From NCBI RefSeq assembly GCF_020497125.1, contig NC_059073.1, positions 17,381,225-17,445,224 of the forward strand: DNA of 64,000 nt. The letters run 5' to 3'. Positions 21,170 through 33,349 of the stretch are shown piece by piece. Position numbers and translations under genes: made by a program. How positions within the stretch are numbered: position 1 is the stretch's first letter; each line of letters begins with the position of its first letter. Below the pieces are notes generated by a model. It saw only the letters and a program-made list of their open reading frames with translations. It did not search any database and had not been told where the DNA came from. Source of the DNA: Mauremys mutica. Taxonomy: Eukaryota > Chordata > Testudines > Geoemydidae.

Positions 21170-23412
21170 CTGGTTGTATTTTAAAGAAGCCTATTGAGGG
21201 AGCAAGAACAAACCATCCCAATGTGTGGAAAGAATAGCAAACATGGCAGGCGATCAGCTTGGCTTAACAGTGAAATCTTTGGTGAGTTTAAACACAAAAA
21301 GGAAGCTTACAAGAAGTGGAAACTTGGACAGATGACTAGGGAGGAGTATAAAAATATTGCTCAAGCAAGCAGGGGTGTAATGAGGAAGGCCAAAGCACAA
21401 TTGGAGTTGCAACTAGCAAGGGCTGTAAAGACAGGGAGGGATAGCTTGGTGGTTTGAACATTAGCCTGCTAAAGGCAGCGTTGTGAGTTCAATCTTTGAG
21501 GGGGCCACTTAGGGATCTGGGACAAAATCAGTAGTTGGTCCTGCTAGTGAAGGCAGGGGGCTGGATTCAATGACCTTTCAGGGTCCTTTCCAGTTCTATA
21601 AGATAGGTATGTCTCTGAATATTTTATTTTAACAAGAAGGGTTTCCATAGGTATGTTAGCAACAAGAAGGTGGTCAGGGAAAGTGTGGGACCCTTACTGA
21701 ATTGGGGGGGCAACCTAGTGACAGATGATGTGGAAAAAGCAGAAGTACTCAATGCCTTTTTTTTGCCTCGGTCTTCACAAACAAGGTCAGCTCCCAGACT
21801 GCTGCACTGTGCAGCACAGTATGAGGAGGAGGTGAGCAGCCCTCAGTGGTGAAAGAACAGGTTAAGGACTATTTAGAAAAGCTGGACATGCACAAGTCCA
21901 TGGGGCCAGATCTAATCCATCCAAGGGTGCTGAGGGAGTTGGCTGATGTGATTGCAGAGCCATTGGCCATTATCTTTGAAAACTTGTGGCAATCGGGGGA
22001 GATCCTGGATAATTGGAAAAAGGCAAATATAGTGCCCATCTTTTTAAAAGGGAAGAAGGAGAATCCAGGGAACTACAGACCTGTCAGCCTCACCACACTC
22101 CCCACAATAATCATGGAGCAGGTCCTCAAAGAATCCATTTTGAAGCACTTGGAGGCTCAGGAACAGTCAACATGGATTCACCCAGGGCAAGTCATGCCTG
22201 ACAAACTTGATTGCCTTCTATGATGAGAGGACTGGCTCTGTGGATATGGGGAAAGCGGTGGACATGATATACCTTGACTTTAGCAAAGCTTTTGATAGGG
22301 TCTCCCACAGTATTCTTGCCAGCAAGTTAAAGATGTATGGGTTGGATGAATGGACTATATGGTCGAAAAAAACCTGGTTAGATCGCCCTGCTAAGTGGCT
22401 AGTGATCAACGGCTCAATGTCTAGTTAGCAACCGGTATCAAGCAGAGTGACCAAGGGGTCGGTCATGGGGATGTTTTTCTTCGAAATCTTCATTAATGTT
22501 CTGGATGATGGGATGGATTGCACCCTCAGCAAGTTTGCAGATGACACTAAGCTGGCGGGAGAGGTAGATATGCTGGAGGGTAGGGATAGGGTCCAGAGTG
22601 ACCTAGACAAATTTGAGGATTGGGCCAAAAGAAATCTGATGAGGTTCAATAAGGACAAGTGCTGAGTCCTGCACTTAGGAAGGAAGAACCCCATGCACTG
22701 CTACAGACTGGGAACCGACTGGCTAAGCGGCAGTTCTGCAGAAAAGGACCCGGGGATTACAGTGGACAAGAAGCTGAATATGAGTCAATAGTGTGCCCTT
22801 GTTGCCAAAAAGGCTAATGGCATATCGGGCTGCATTAATAGGAGCATTGCCAGCAGATCGGGGGAAGTGATTATTCCCCTCTATTTGGCACTGGTGAGGC
22901 CACATCTGGAGTATTACATCCAGTTTTGGGTCCCCCAATACATAAAAGATGTGGAAAAATTGGAAAGAGTCCAGTGGAGGGCAACACAAATGATTAAGGG
23001 GCTGGGGCACATGACTTACAAGGAGAGGCTGAGAGAACTGGGCTTATTTAGTCTTCAGAAGAGAAGAGTGAGGGGGGATTTGATAGCAGCATTCAACTAC
23101 CTGAAGAGGGGTTCCAAAGAGGATGGAGCTCAGCTGTTCTCAGTGGTGGCAGATGACAGAACAAGGAGCAATGGTCTCAAGTTGCAGTGAGGGAGGTTTA
23201 GGTTGGATATTAGGCAAAACTATTTCACTAGGAGGGTGGTGAAGCACTGGAATGGGTTACCTAGGGAGGTGGCAGAATCTCCATCCTTAGAGTTTTTAAG
23301 GCCCGGCTTGACAAAGCCCTGGCTGGGATGATTTAGGTGGGGATGTTCCTGCTTTGAGCAGGGGGCTGAACTAGAATCGCCCGAGGTCTCCTCCAACCCT
23401 AATCTTTTATGA
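21170..23412 (+). mobile_element. Decayed CR1 LINE inside the Harbinger element
   Basis: A 5'-truncated CR1 of the same lineage as 52075-53503. Recognisable pieces: SAWLNSEIF and QASRGVMRKAKAQLELQLAR (21194-21457), DMHKSMGPDLIHPRVLRELAD (from 21888), [43 protein letters not shown], then [11 protein letters not shown] and the 3' end CTTTGAGCAGGGGGCTGAACTAG. Several stops and frameshifts break it, so no full protein can be made. A SINE separates 21433 from 21612. Confidence 0.9.
21434..21611 (+). mobile_element. tRNA-derived SINE nested in CR1
   Basis: Second copy of the SINE at 14684, with A-box-like TAGCTTGGTGG, B-box-like GAGTTCAATCT and the body CCACTTAGGGATCTGGG. It interrupts CR1 coding sequence between ...GCAACTAGCAAGGGC and ...AACAAGAAGGGTTTCC, so it is younger than that CR1. 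Confidence 0.88.
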
Positions 23413-23429
23413 GTACACTGGAGTTGCTG

Positions 23430-23995
23430 GATCCATTTGGGTCTGTGGAGATAGGAGGCTGTGCAGTCGTAGCTCTGATCCAACCGTAGGAACTTTGACA
23501 TCCATTGCTCATAGCATGGATGAGAAGCGGCATGAAAGGGATATGCAGCAGTGCTATGCTAAGATCAAGCGGCAGGTGTACCAGAAGGCAAGGGAGGCCA
23601 ACCATTGCTCTGGTGAGGTGTCAAAAACATACCGCTTCTACAAGGAGCTACACATCATCCTCGGCAGTGACTCAACCTCCACCATGAAAAGCCCCGTGGA
23701 TACTTTGGGGAGCGGGGGGGCGACTGGAAGTAGCAGCCAGCGGAGTCAACCCTGGGGAAAAAGTAGTGGACGAGGAAGTCAAGTTGGAGGAGGACGTAGG
23801 ACAGGTAACAGCTCATCCAGTGGCATGGCTAGCCAGGGCCTCTTTTTAACTCCAGAGGGTTCTAGCCAGTCCCAGCAGTCCAGCTCTGGTGCACCTAAAG
23901 CAGGAGAGGGGAGCTCCAGAAAGTTTTCATTTTGCTTTGATACTGCATGGTTACATGAGGTAGGGGTGTCCTTTAATTTGTTACATAGTGTATGT
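23430..23995 (+). pseudogene. Harbinger Myb/SANT-like protein, exon 1 remnant
   Basis: Part of the DNA-binding accessory protein that Harbinger transposons encode alongside the transposase. The open stretch 23495-24016 shows RHERDMQQCYAKIKRQVYQKAREANHCSG and TYRFYKELHIILGSD, the second half of a Myb/SANT-like domain (helix-turn-helix, ending in the YKELHxILG motif), then a Ser/Gly-rich acidic linker. The first half of the domain (23430-23495) is out of frame with stops. A donor-like GAGGTAGGGG lies near 23956. Family known from Harbinger; homology here judged by eye. Confidence 0.7.
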
Positions 23996-24613
23996 GGGAG
24001 AAGGGATAGAAACTAACAACACTGTTTGCATGTGTGTTTCATTCCCCTGTGCAGCTATGCAGTGGGGGCCCTGAGGAAAAGTTTTTTAATGCACACTGAG
24101 ATCTCCTGAGAATCCTCCATAGAGATCGCTAAGAAACTTTCCTGAAGGTACTCTGTAATCCTCTGCTTAAAGTTCCTTGGCAGAGCTGCTTCCCCCGTTG
24201 TAGGAAACTTTGCCGTGACAATCAGCAATTACTTCTGCAGGAACCAAAGCAGCACACAGACCAGGTCTGAAGTCGCACACATGCAGGAGATGCACCCTTG
24301 CATCTTCCATTACCCCCCGTCGTGCGATTTCAGCTCTGATCACCCCCGCCTGTGGAAAATGGTGCCAGCACTCAGAATAGTGTCCCTAGGCGCTTGTACT
24401 GATCCCCTTCTGAAACCACCCAGACCCTTTGTTCCATCATGCACCTTCCCCCGCTCAGTTGAACTCACCATGTTTAGTGCTCTCCCCGAGCTGTGTGCTC
24501 ACCAAGGGAAAGTGAGAAAGAGGTGTGTGTAACTTTTATGATTCAAGACAGTGAGTGCATTCACAATACTGACTCCGTGCATTGTTTTTTTTCCTTCTGC
24601 ATATGTGCCCTAG

Positions 24614-25036
24614 AAGGCCAGCTCCTACATACCGGCAGAGCAGCTCCATCAGATAAGGAGGCGAACGAGGAGGAGTAAGGAGGACATGTTTCCAGAAGTG
24701 CTGCAATCATCTGATCATGCTGATAGCGAGCACAGAACGTGGAGGGAGACAATAAATGAAAAACTAAAAATGAATAGCCAGGAAAGGAGACAGGCCGGAG
24801 TGGATAATAGAGGGGCAGGAGCAGATGATAAAGCTCATGCAGGACCAAACAGAGAGGCTCAGAGCCCTGATTGTGCTGCAGTCAGAACACATCCATGCTC
24901 GACTCCCCCTGCAGCCCATACAGAACTGCATTCTATGCCCTCACGTGTTTTGCCAGCCTGTCACCATACCCCTTGCACTGCACCCCTAGGGACATATTCC
25001 ATAAAGACAGCTGGACTTACACTTAGCTGTGAGAGC
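24614..25036 (+). pseudogene. Harbinger Myb/SANT-like protein, exon 2 remnant
   Basis: Begins after a strong splice acceptor (TTCCTTCTGCATATGTGCCCTAG, 24591-24613). It encodes the basic motif RRRTRRSKEDM then a charged, Gln/Glu-rich segment (WRETINEKLKMNSQERR), matching the C-terminal half of Harbinger Myb-like proteins. The frame shifts in the following text and is cut by the minisatellite at about 25038, so the gene is dead. Confidence 0.6.
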
Positions 25037-25037
25037 A

Positions 25038-26480
25038 AGGTTGGGGCCTCAAGGAAGGGGGCGGAGCGGAAGCAGAATGAGGTAGGGGGAGGCAGGGCCT
25101 CGGGGGAGGGTGCGGAATGGGGTCGGAAGAGCCAGAGCGAGGGTGGAGCCTCAAGGAAGGGGGTGGAGCAGAAGCAGAATGAGGTAGGGGGAGGCAGGGC
25201 CTCGGGGGAGGGTGCGGAATGGGGTCGGAAGAGCCAGAGCGAGGGTGGAGCCTCAAGGAAGGGGGTGGAGCAGAAGCAGAATGAGGTAGCGGGAGGCAGG
25301 GCCTTGGGGGAAGGTGTGGAATGGGGTGGGAAGAGGCAGAGCGAGGGTGGAGCCTCAAGGAAGGGGGTGGAGCGGGAGCAGAATGAGGTAGGGGGAGGCA
25401 GGGCCTCGGGGGAGGGTGCGGAATGGGGTGGGAAGAGCCAGAGCGAGGGTGGAGCCTCAAGGAAGGGGGCGGAGTGGGAGCAGAATGAGGTGGGGGACGC
25501 AGGGCCTTGGGGGAGGGTGTGGAATGGGGTGGGAAGAGCCAGAGCGAGGGTGGAGCCACAAGGAAGGGGGTGGAGCGGGAGCAGAATGAGGTGGGGCAGC
25601 CCTGCACAACATACGGCCCGCGGAGGCTCACTGTGCGACCTGTGGGGGAATTCTAAACCCCGCGCACACGGGAAACACCACGCTCGCTCACCATCACTGC
25701 CAAAGTCCCAGGGCTGGCGTGGCGGCGCTTCCTGAGGCAGCTCCCGGTGGTGCGCCTGCCGGCCGGCAGGACCCAACAGTGCAAGTGGCTGAGTCCTGCC
25801 CAATCAGAGCCACGAGGGCAGGGCTTTCAGGCACACTGCCGGCCCCCTTCCCAGTGGGACACGGGCTTCCACGGCTTGAAAGGGCTCAGAGCTCCCCGCC
25901 GCTGCGGGCAGCCCAGAGCCCTTTGAATCCCAGCGGCGGCTCTGGCGGCCGGGCTGGGGCTGGGATTTAAAGGGCTCAGGGCTTCCCGTGGTTGCAAGGT
26001 AATTATGAAAAGTACAAATGTTTTCTTTCAACGAAACAGGTGTTTTTTCTTTTTTTTTCAAATTTTGATTCATAAAAAAAATTTAAAAATTGTTTGATTT
26101 AATTGAAAAATTCTTAATAAAGTATCACACACAAACCCCAACCTTCCTTTTTGGCCCACATCTGTTTTGGTGGGGCGGTGCTGGGGAAGGAGGGTTTGTT
26201 TCTGCAGGGCCAGGCGGTGCTGGTGTGGGGTGTTTCCGCGGGGCCGCGGGGTTTTGGCCCTCAGCTGTTTTCTTTGGAGTAATGTGGCCCTCGACACTTT
26301 ACGAGTTGTGCAGGCCTGAGGTAGGGGGAGGCAGGGCCTCGGGGGAGAGTATGGAATGGGGTGGGAAGAGGCAGAGCGAGGATGGAGCCTCAAGGAAGGG
26401 GACGGAGTGGGCAGGGCTTTGAGGGAAGGAGCGGAGTGGACACAGGGCCTCGGAGAAGAGCAGGGGTGGAGCACCCCCAA
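25038..26480. repeat. 102-bp minisatellite interrupted by a hAT element
   Basis: GC-rich units recur at 102-bp spacing: GGAGCCTCAAGG starts at 25145, 25247, 25349 and 25451, then GGAGCCACAAGG at 25552. The array resumes after the hAT insertion at 26319 and fades by about 26480. Because 102 is divisible by three, long open frames run through it on both strands (for example 24686-25735 plus and 24961-25803 minus). I regard them as non-coding artefacts of the repeat. Confidence 0.88.
25597..26318. mobile_element. hAT element splitting the minisatellite
   Basis: 722 bp with inverted ends CAGCCCTGCACAAC and GTTGTGCAGGCCTG. Flanks AGGTGGGG (25589-25596) and AGGTAGGG (26319-26326) form an 8-bp target duplication with one mismatch, and the minisatellite unit continues on the right exactly where it stopped on the left. 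No transposase is encoded, so it is non-autonomous. The interior contains a poly-A/T section near 26040-26100. Confidence 0.88.
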
Positions 26481-26609
26481 GGAAAACTAAAAGAGTCAGT
26501 GCCTATGTCTGCAGCCACTGCTCATCATCCTATATTGCATCACAATGTGATCCCACGGCTCAATGCTTGTTTGCTGAACCCAATAGTGATGGTTCACCAT
26601 GTGCAGCTG

Positions 26610-26801
26610 CTACATGAATGCCAAAATCAATCTTGACTTGTTTCTTTCCATGGCACACAGCAGGGCAGGCACCACAGATTCCTGGTCAGATTCGCGGCTC
26701 ATGAAATACTGCAGCGTCAGCCGCATTGTCTTCATAATGCTCATCACAAGACTGGAGAGCAGTGCAGGATCCATGCTTTCCGGCAGAGATGGCAGGCACA
26801 A
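26610..26801 (-). pseudogene. Possible Harbinger transposase N-terminal scrap
   Basis: A short minus-strand frame (MDPALLSSLVMSIMKTMRLTLQYF) resembles the hydrophobic N-terminus I associate with Harbinger transposases. It lies at the expected end of the element, convergent with the Myb-like gene. The DDE catalytic part is absent here. Weakly supported alone; the setting helps. Confidence 0.4.
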
Positions 26802-27179
26802 AGTTTACAGGTGCAGTTGAAAAATGGTGCAAAACATAGTTGGAGGCCCTTGGAATTATGGGATAGAGAAAACTGCATCATGGGGCAGTGAGCCTGCCCC
26901 CATGATGTGCTGCCATCCTTTCCCAGAACTCCTAGAGGCAGAAGGTGGTGATTTGCACAGTGGGACAGCTACCCATAGTGCACTGCTCTCCCTGTCAGTG
27001 CACTGCTCTCCCTGGATGTGCTCCTTTGACACATTGTGTGAACATGCACAAGTGATGTAATTACAGCGGTTTGTGATCATCAGTGTAACTTAACTCTGTA
27101 GTGTAGACATGGCCCTCGTCTCACAGGCGAACCAGTAGCTCAGTCTACTGGGTGTTGCTTCATGGCTTGGAATTCTTCT

Positions 27180-27520
27180 CTTCCTGAGAGTTATGACAGC
27201 CCCCACAGGCATCAGCCTGCTCCAGCCCTGCTTTTGTCCCTAGTCCTATTTAGGGCGATCAGATAGCAAGTGTGAAAAATTGGGACACTTTTTTTCGGGG
27301 GAGAGAGGGTATAGTTGCCTATATGAGACAAAGATATCAGAACGTCACCCTAATCCTACTCCAGCCCTGCTCTGACTCCAGCCTAGTTCCCAGCCTTACT
27401 CTTGCCTGATTCAGCACTGCCCCTGACTTCTGATTCTGGTGCTGATGCCTGGCTCCAACCACTAGGCCTGACTGCCACTGTCCCACTAGATCTGATTATC
27501 TTTGTCTCAGTTTCTGACAA
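27180..27520. repeat. LTR-like repeat, copy 1
   Basis: Shares an ordered run of blocks (CCAGCCCTGCT, TTCCCAGCCTT, GGCTCCAACCACTAGGCCTGACTG) with 53690-53880, so the two are copies of one dispersed repeat, probably an LTR. It is interrupted by the TIR element at 27250-27353. Confidence 0.5.
27250..27353. mobile_element. Short TIR element (hAT-like)
   Basis: Ends TTAGGGCGA and TCACCCTAA are inverted repeats around about 100 bp containing GTGAAAAATTGGGACA. It interrupts the LTR-like repeat. No clean target duplication, so the superfamily is uncertain. Confidence 0.5.
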
Positions 27521-28354
27521 ACTGGAGGAAAGTGCAGTGAGACTGTCCTTGTCCTTACAGCATTACACTTAAGAGTAGACGCCTCCAAAAGAAGAAAAAG
27601 GAGGAGGACAGTTAGGACTGGAATTTCGACTTCTTCCAGAAGGCTCGATTGACTTTGTCAGTCATGTCCTATTTTGACCTTTTCGTTTTTCGATGGTAAT
27701 TAAACACACTGATGTCTGCTTGGATCTTCCATCTGACTAGCTATCTACCTTTATTGACAAGTCAAAATCTATGCGGAAGAGATCCAAACTGGTTGTCCAT
27801 GTTGACTTTATTTTCTGAGAACTTCATGACACCAAGTAATTAGCAATAAAAATACCGTGTGAGAACAGTGTATGACATTAGGGTTGGAGTAATTTGGTTT
27901 CTAACTGAATGATCTGACAGCTACTGCAAGATTCATTAAGTGAATGAAATCTGAATAGATTGTTATAATTATTTTATATAGCACATTTCTGCACAAATTA
28001 CTTTCTTTGACATTCTCTTTTTGGAGTTATTGACAAGGGACTGCATGACTTGGGGAATTGGTAACAGGATATGGAATCTGACGTTGCCACTTCAGATCAA
28101 GCCCCAGTCAATAATGACAGAGTGTTTCCAACTGCTCCTTGCTGAATGACAATTGCGAGATGAATTGGTGATCTCAGTCCAGTGTCCAATAGGCAATTAC
28201 CCGCATCATAAAAAAAATGCACTTATACTATGTTTACTTTCTTGTTGGCAGTTTCAGCGCTGAGGCCAAGGGATAAATGACTCGTCCTTCCACCTCCAGT
28301 AATTGTCTCTTCAGATCAGGATTGAGGCACATTTCTGAGAAAGTTTACACCAGT
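27521..28354. other. No gene or recognised repeat
   Basis: Unassigned AT-rich DNA with no supported coding region. Confidence 0.45.
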
Positions 28355-28543
28355 ATTGCCCTGGCTGCATCCAGCCTCTGACTGCCAAATGCTGGGACTG
28401 GAGGACAGGAGATGGATCACTTGATGATTGCTCTGTTCTGTTCATTCCAGTTGAAACATCTGACCTTGGCCACTGTTGGAAGACAGGATGCTGGACTAGA
28501 TGGACCATTGATCTGAGCCAGTAGGGCCATTCTTATGTTCTTA
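28355..28543 (+). mobile_element. CR1 3' UTR fragment
   Basis: Matches the 3' UTR of the CR1 at 1-858 (ACAGGAGATGGATCACTTGATGATT, GCCACTGTTGGAAGACAGGA, CTAGATGGACCATTGATCTG) and ends TTCTTATGTTCTTA. No coding part remains. Confidence 0.85.
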
Positions 28544-29104
28544 GTATAAACAGAAGGCTTGATTTCTAGGACTAACAATCTGGCATTTTTCATAATTACT
28601 GATATTCACACCTTCATATTTACTGGTAAGTCACTGCTATATAAGGTGAGCAAAGACATAGAATTGATATTTGCTGTACTTCTTCATCCCACTCCATTCT
28701 AGATTGTTCTTGCTCATGCAAGTACCCTTCATCTCTCAAAGCCAGCTCCTTGCCCATTCTTACACAGCAGTGAGTGACAGGATATGAGGGAAAACTTCCT
28801 AATTAGACAGTAAATCATAGTCTGCCAGGGGAAATGTTGGAAGACCCATCAAATGAAACTTAAAATTAAGAGGGATAAAGCACCGGGGCATGGGGAGAAT
28901 ATATTGTTGAGGACAATCCTGCAGTGACAGAGGAATAGAGTGGTTAACTTAAAATATCTTTTCCATCTCTAATTTATAAGGTTCTGTGACAGCTCGTAAA
29001 TGTGATTGTGTGTCATCACTACCCATAGCTCTCTCACCTTTTTGTCATACTCACTGACCTAGCTGAATAAGGGTTTTGTGCGTTACTGTATCAAGTGGTT
29101 TCCT
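28544..29104. other. No gene or recognised repeat
   Basis: Unassigned DNA between a CR1 fragment and a Penelope-like fragment. Confidence 0.45.
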
Positions 29105-29113
29105 AAAAACAAG

Positions 29114-29199
29114 CAGCAAAGAATCCTGTGGCACCTTATAGACTAACTGACGTTTTGCAGTATGAGCTTTCGTGGGTGAATACCCACTTCTTCGGATGC
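29114..29199 (-). mobile_element. Short Penelope-like repeat with TSD
   Basis: 86 bp. Minus-strand order: GCATCCGAAGA, GTGGGTATTCACCCAC hairpin, GAAA, GCTCATACTGC, then GGTGCCACAGGATTC. Flanked by direct repeats AAAAACAAG (29105-29113 and 29200-29208). The core CCGAAGA is one change (second base) from the hammerhead CTGANGA, and the short third stem has decayed. Confidence 0.7.
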
Positions 29200-29209
29200 A
29201 AAAACAAGG

Positions 29210-32200
29210 TAAACACATCGGTATCTTTATCTTAATAATAAACACCACTTCTCTGTTGGCTCAGTTGATCCCAAAGTCTTCAAGTCTTAATTATTATTTC
29301 TTGCAACTCTGTCCTAGTCAAATCCTAACTTGCCACACGTTCTCCTATTGTGTCCTTCAACTCTACTATCCACCACATGCCTGGATTACCATTTGCTCCG
29401 AAGAATTCATCCCAATGTGACAAGTTAAGCCTGATCAGTCAGCGTTTGTTCTCTCAGAGATCTCCAGCTGTTTTTAAGTAACATCCCTTGTTGTATTCTA
29501 GAAAGTCCAACAGACTGAATGAAACAAAACTAACTTTTATCACTGCAAAGCTAAGTAAAACCTGGTCTAATGCTACTCTAATTGACTTCTGAGACTAACC
29601 ACAAAACTTGGACTGACCTCTTGTTGGGCAAATACAACAACCATAACTATTAGGCTACTTGGCTGGGACCCTTAAATCCACCCTGCTTTCCAACTGCAGA
29701 TTAAATAACCCTGAGCCTTTTTAAATTTTGGGAGTTACAACTTTCAATCACTCGCTGCCCCCCATCATTTTACAGCACCAGAGATTGTCAGGATTGGGAT
29801 CACTGTTGTCCTGCCGATAAACTTGGACAGGTGGAAGGCATGTCCTTTTCTATCCAGGTCCTGTGCCTTTGGAATGCTCTCTCCCTGGATTACTTGCATT
29901 AGTGCCGCGCAGCTCTGGCATCATTGGTTGGTGCCTACAGCCTTTTATTTAGATCCCACATTATTTTTCCCAGTAGCTTTGTTTGCCATTTTAACATTTT
30001 CACTCAGGATTTCTTGGTTAGGTATTTGGGAACACAACCAGCTGTTGATTTTGTGGTTTACATTATTAAAATGGCTACAAGTTGCTAGGCAGTATGGGGC
30101 CCCAGGAAATGTAAAATTCATGTTATTTCAGTGAAGACAGAATTGATGATAGTGGACTCATGCTGCAGTAATAGGTACAACAAGGTATTAATCCTCATGC
30201 ACACCTTTGGAGAAGATTTGGGAAATAGAATGGAGTCAAATACTGTAACAATGGGCTCATCTAGCTGTTAAACCCCATTTGGTATCATTTGAGAATCAAA
30301 TGTGTTGTTAGCTAACCCCTTACAGGTCCTAGAGAACAACAAATCTGAGGGGACTTGTAGAGCAGAGCTATATGTATGCAACAGATTCTACTATGTATAA
30401 TATAGCGGTTTGCTTTTATTGTAGCATAGAAAGAAGCTTCTGAGCTCTCAACACTGTGTTGTGTTCTGTATCTGAGCCCTCTAAATCAGTTTGCTCTAGT
30501 ATGAAAAATCCTCTTAACAAGAGGTTTATTAGTGGAATGGATTCTCTGGTCTGCTAAGGCCACTTTGCAATGCTCGTGCAATGCAGTGTGGCTTTAAACC
30601 AGATGTAGATTCCCAGGTGAGAATTACTTCTCTGTAGGGGAAGTCTCTGCTGCTGTACCTTGCCAGCAGCAACTTCCACAGCTGGGATAAAGGGAGAGGG
30701 GGTACACCTTGGGGAGGGGGAAGGGAGGCACGTTGGAGCTGAACTTTGCTATGTACAATGCTCTGCTGGTGCAAGGGACTCGGTGCCAGCAGCAATTGAG
30801 GTCCTTCTCTAGCGTGCACTAGGTCTGATTAAGGAGTTGCAATCGGCTCCCTCTGGCCACAGCCCAGCGCAGACTAGATATAGCAAAGAATTGGGGCCAG
30901 TAAATTCTCTGTTGCAGAGAATCTACTGCTACTTTATAAAATAAAAATATATTTTATAAATTCCTCTCTTGCTGAAGCAGAAAATTCCCTTGAATTGTCT
31001 CTCAGATGCAATGGTGAAGCATTGCTTGGAGTGTGAATAAAGAGGAAATGCTTAATAAGGAGGATATACAGCAAGCATGATAAACAAAACCTATCCTATC
31101 CTGCCTAACCAGCTCATTCCTCTTTGTGTAATATACTCCTTCTCTGCTCCTTATGCCAGACCTTGCTGAATGTCCCTTTCTCTCCTGTTTGTAATGCATC
31201 CTATTTATGTTGCATCCTTTTGAATTCTTGGGATAAACTGAGTGAGCAAGTCACCCAGATGCTATAGAGTTGAAGTAGGGCAGTAGGCAGACGTCCGTTG
31301 ACTTCAGTGAGCTTTAGATTGGCCCAGAAACTGGAGTGGATCTAAGCACTGCACATGCCCAGACTCTTTGGGAACATTCTAATAAGGACTTTGTCTCCAT
31401 TGACCTCTTGCCAACAGCCTTTTGGGGAACTGCAGAGAAAAGGTCCCCTCAGAAAAAGAGTCCCTTGGGAAGGCCACACTTTAGCGAGCCTTTAGTGACA
31501 TCTTGCCTCCACGCAGGAACCCACAGGGTTTGGGTTGAACAGCCAGCCTGTGTGAGCCAAGGCACAATGACAACCTTGAATTTGGGAGTTTAATATTCCA
31601 TTAATTGCTGCAATAAAAAAAGCAAACTTGGCAACACCAGTTTCACTCAAATGCCTCCTCACGAAATAAACGGTGTGTCAGTTCCACCTACGGTATTACC
31701 AAGAGACCATTGCTATCATCGTTACAATGTCTCTTATACAGGCACCTCCCACACTGCCATCCATCTAAACAGAGCTAGAGTCTCTAAGAAGAAATGTTCT
31801 TGAATCAGGTCTTTAAACTGAAACATTAGCTACAAGCCCCAGAGGACATTGTTGGACTGCTTTGGGCTGCAACTTAACCTCCTTCTGTTTGGGAAAGCAT
31901 AAAAATTAAGTATCACAGATAAGCATTTAATTTAGGTGTAATGGAGGCAGGCATCACAGGCTGATGCATTTGCCTATTAAAGAGAAACTTATTGAGATTT
32001 GAAATGGGATCACTTCTGCTGTCATATAGTTAACAAAAATGAATAATTAGACATTTATAAATTAAACATGTAAGACACGGGTAGGCATTTTTGAACTGGC
32101 ACTTAACAAGCAAACCTGAGGAAAAGTGAGTAGATATTTATTGTTTCAAAGATTTATTGGCACGTGACATTAATAAATATTCTAACTGATATTTACGTGA

Positions 32201-33340
32201 TTTACTGTGGCTATCTAGTTATATGGAAATGCAAAGCCTTGCTCATTTTATATAGGTAATGAAATTGAAAATGTAAGAGTAAATTCTAAACTCAGCATCC
32301 CAAGTGCTTATTGTGCCATTCCCATTGCCGGCAATGCAAAAAACACAATTTTTTGCAAAAAGCACCTTCATCTCCATTGACTTGGCAGTTGACAGCATTC
32401 AGTGTCTCTTAGGGTGAACCTATTTGCTTAGTTTTACACAGTGATGGCTGTTAGAAATATTTCTTCCATTTTTGAAAGACTCTACTGGTTTGAGAAAGAT
32501 TTCCTATATTTCAGTGGGTTATGCCAGCAAAGCTGACATTATCTCTCCATCCAGTAGAAACTTCAAATGCACCCACTGCAGTAAGAAAATAATTCCCGTA
32601 ACTAGTCATGCTTATCAAATCTAATCATGGCACAACATGAGTAATATCTTGCACAGGGCTCCTCTAATGCTCCTTTAACAATCAAATGGTGTTTGCTTTA
32701 TTTTAATATTAAATAAGTGAGATTGCTTCCATCTGCTCTTTCGTGACACAAATGAGAGATTTATTTGAGGCATGAATAGCTAGGGTTTGTTTGTGTTACT
32801 TACCAGTGGAGACTGTTCAGTAAGTCTGTGCAATCAAGCTGACCATCTTTCAGTCCACAGTTTGTTTTATTGTGCGTTTTGCTTTTGCAAAAGTTTTGCT
32901 CAGAGTTTGAATCAGAGACAAAAATGGCGTCCTCTTAAACATTTTGGCCATATTTTCAGAACTGTTCCCAAAGTTTGGGTGTGTCAAGTTGTGGGTGCCC
33001 CCCCAATATTAGAGGTGTAGGGTCTGATTCCTACAGGGGTCTTTCTGTGATTAGTCCTTAATTTCCTTGCTTCCTGTTACCATAAGGTGGAATTCACCAA
33101 CTCTGCCCACCGTTGTGCATTCTCAAACAATTGGCAGCTCCATCACACATATTCCCATTTCAAGTCAAATGTCAGAGGGAGAAAAAGACCAAAACCTTCC
33201 CCAACAGAATACCTTTGGCCTAGGGGAAGGTACACATGGCTTGGAGCCAGAAGACCTTAGATTCTGGTCTCCTATGGACTGCTGTTACTATTGCTGTGCA
33301 TCTGTCATCCTTCCTTGGGGTACTTAAGGTTATGAGACAC
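29210..33340. other. 4 kb with no gene or clear repeat
   Basis: The longest repeat-poor stretch. Short open frames (29823-30134 plus, 30529-30819 minus) have no recognisable domain and no splice or codon evidence. The part from about 31600 to 32760 is AT-rich and could hold conserved non-coding DNA, which only a species alignment would show. Confidence 0.45.
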
Positions 33341-33349
33341 TTGCCCTTA

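Larger units (their letters stand above)
20929..27114. mobile_element. Harbinger-like transposon, heavily invaded
   Basis: Left end GGCCTTGTCTACGCTAC (20929-20945) and right end GTAGTGTAGACATGGCC (27098-27114) are near-perfect inverted repeats of the GGCC-TGTCTACACTAC type. Between them lie a broken Myb/SANT-like gene (plus) and a transposase N-terminal scrap (minus), the two genes expected of PIF/Harbinger elements. A CR1 with a nested SINE, a minisatellite and a hAT element have inserted or expanded inside. Most of the transposase is missing. The 3-bp flanks (TGA, CTC) do not match, so the target duplication is not confirmed. Confidence 0.65.

Noticed and set aside
24686..25735. 349-codon plus-strand open frame
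   Set aside because: Its first part is a decayed Harbinger exon and most of it is the in-frame 102-bp minisatellite.
24961..25803. 280- and 202-codon minus-strand frames
   Set aside because: They are the complement of the minisatellite, with Ser/Pro/His low-complexity repeats and no domain.
29823..30134. 103-codon plus-strand frame as a host exon
   Set aside because: No recognisable domain, splice-site pair or codon bias that separates it from chance.
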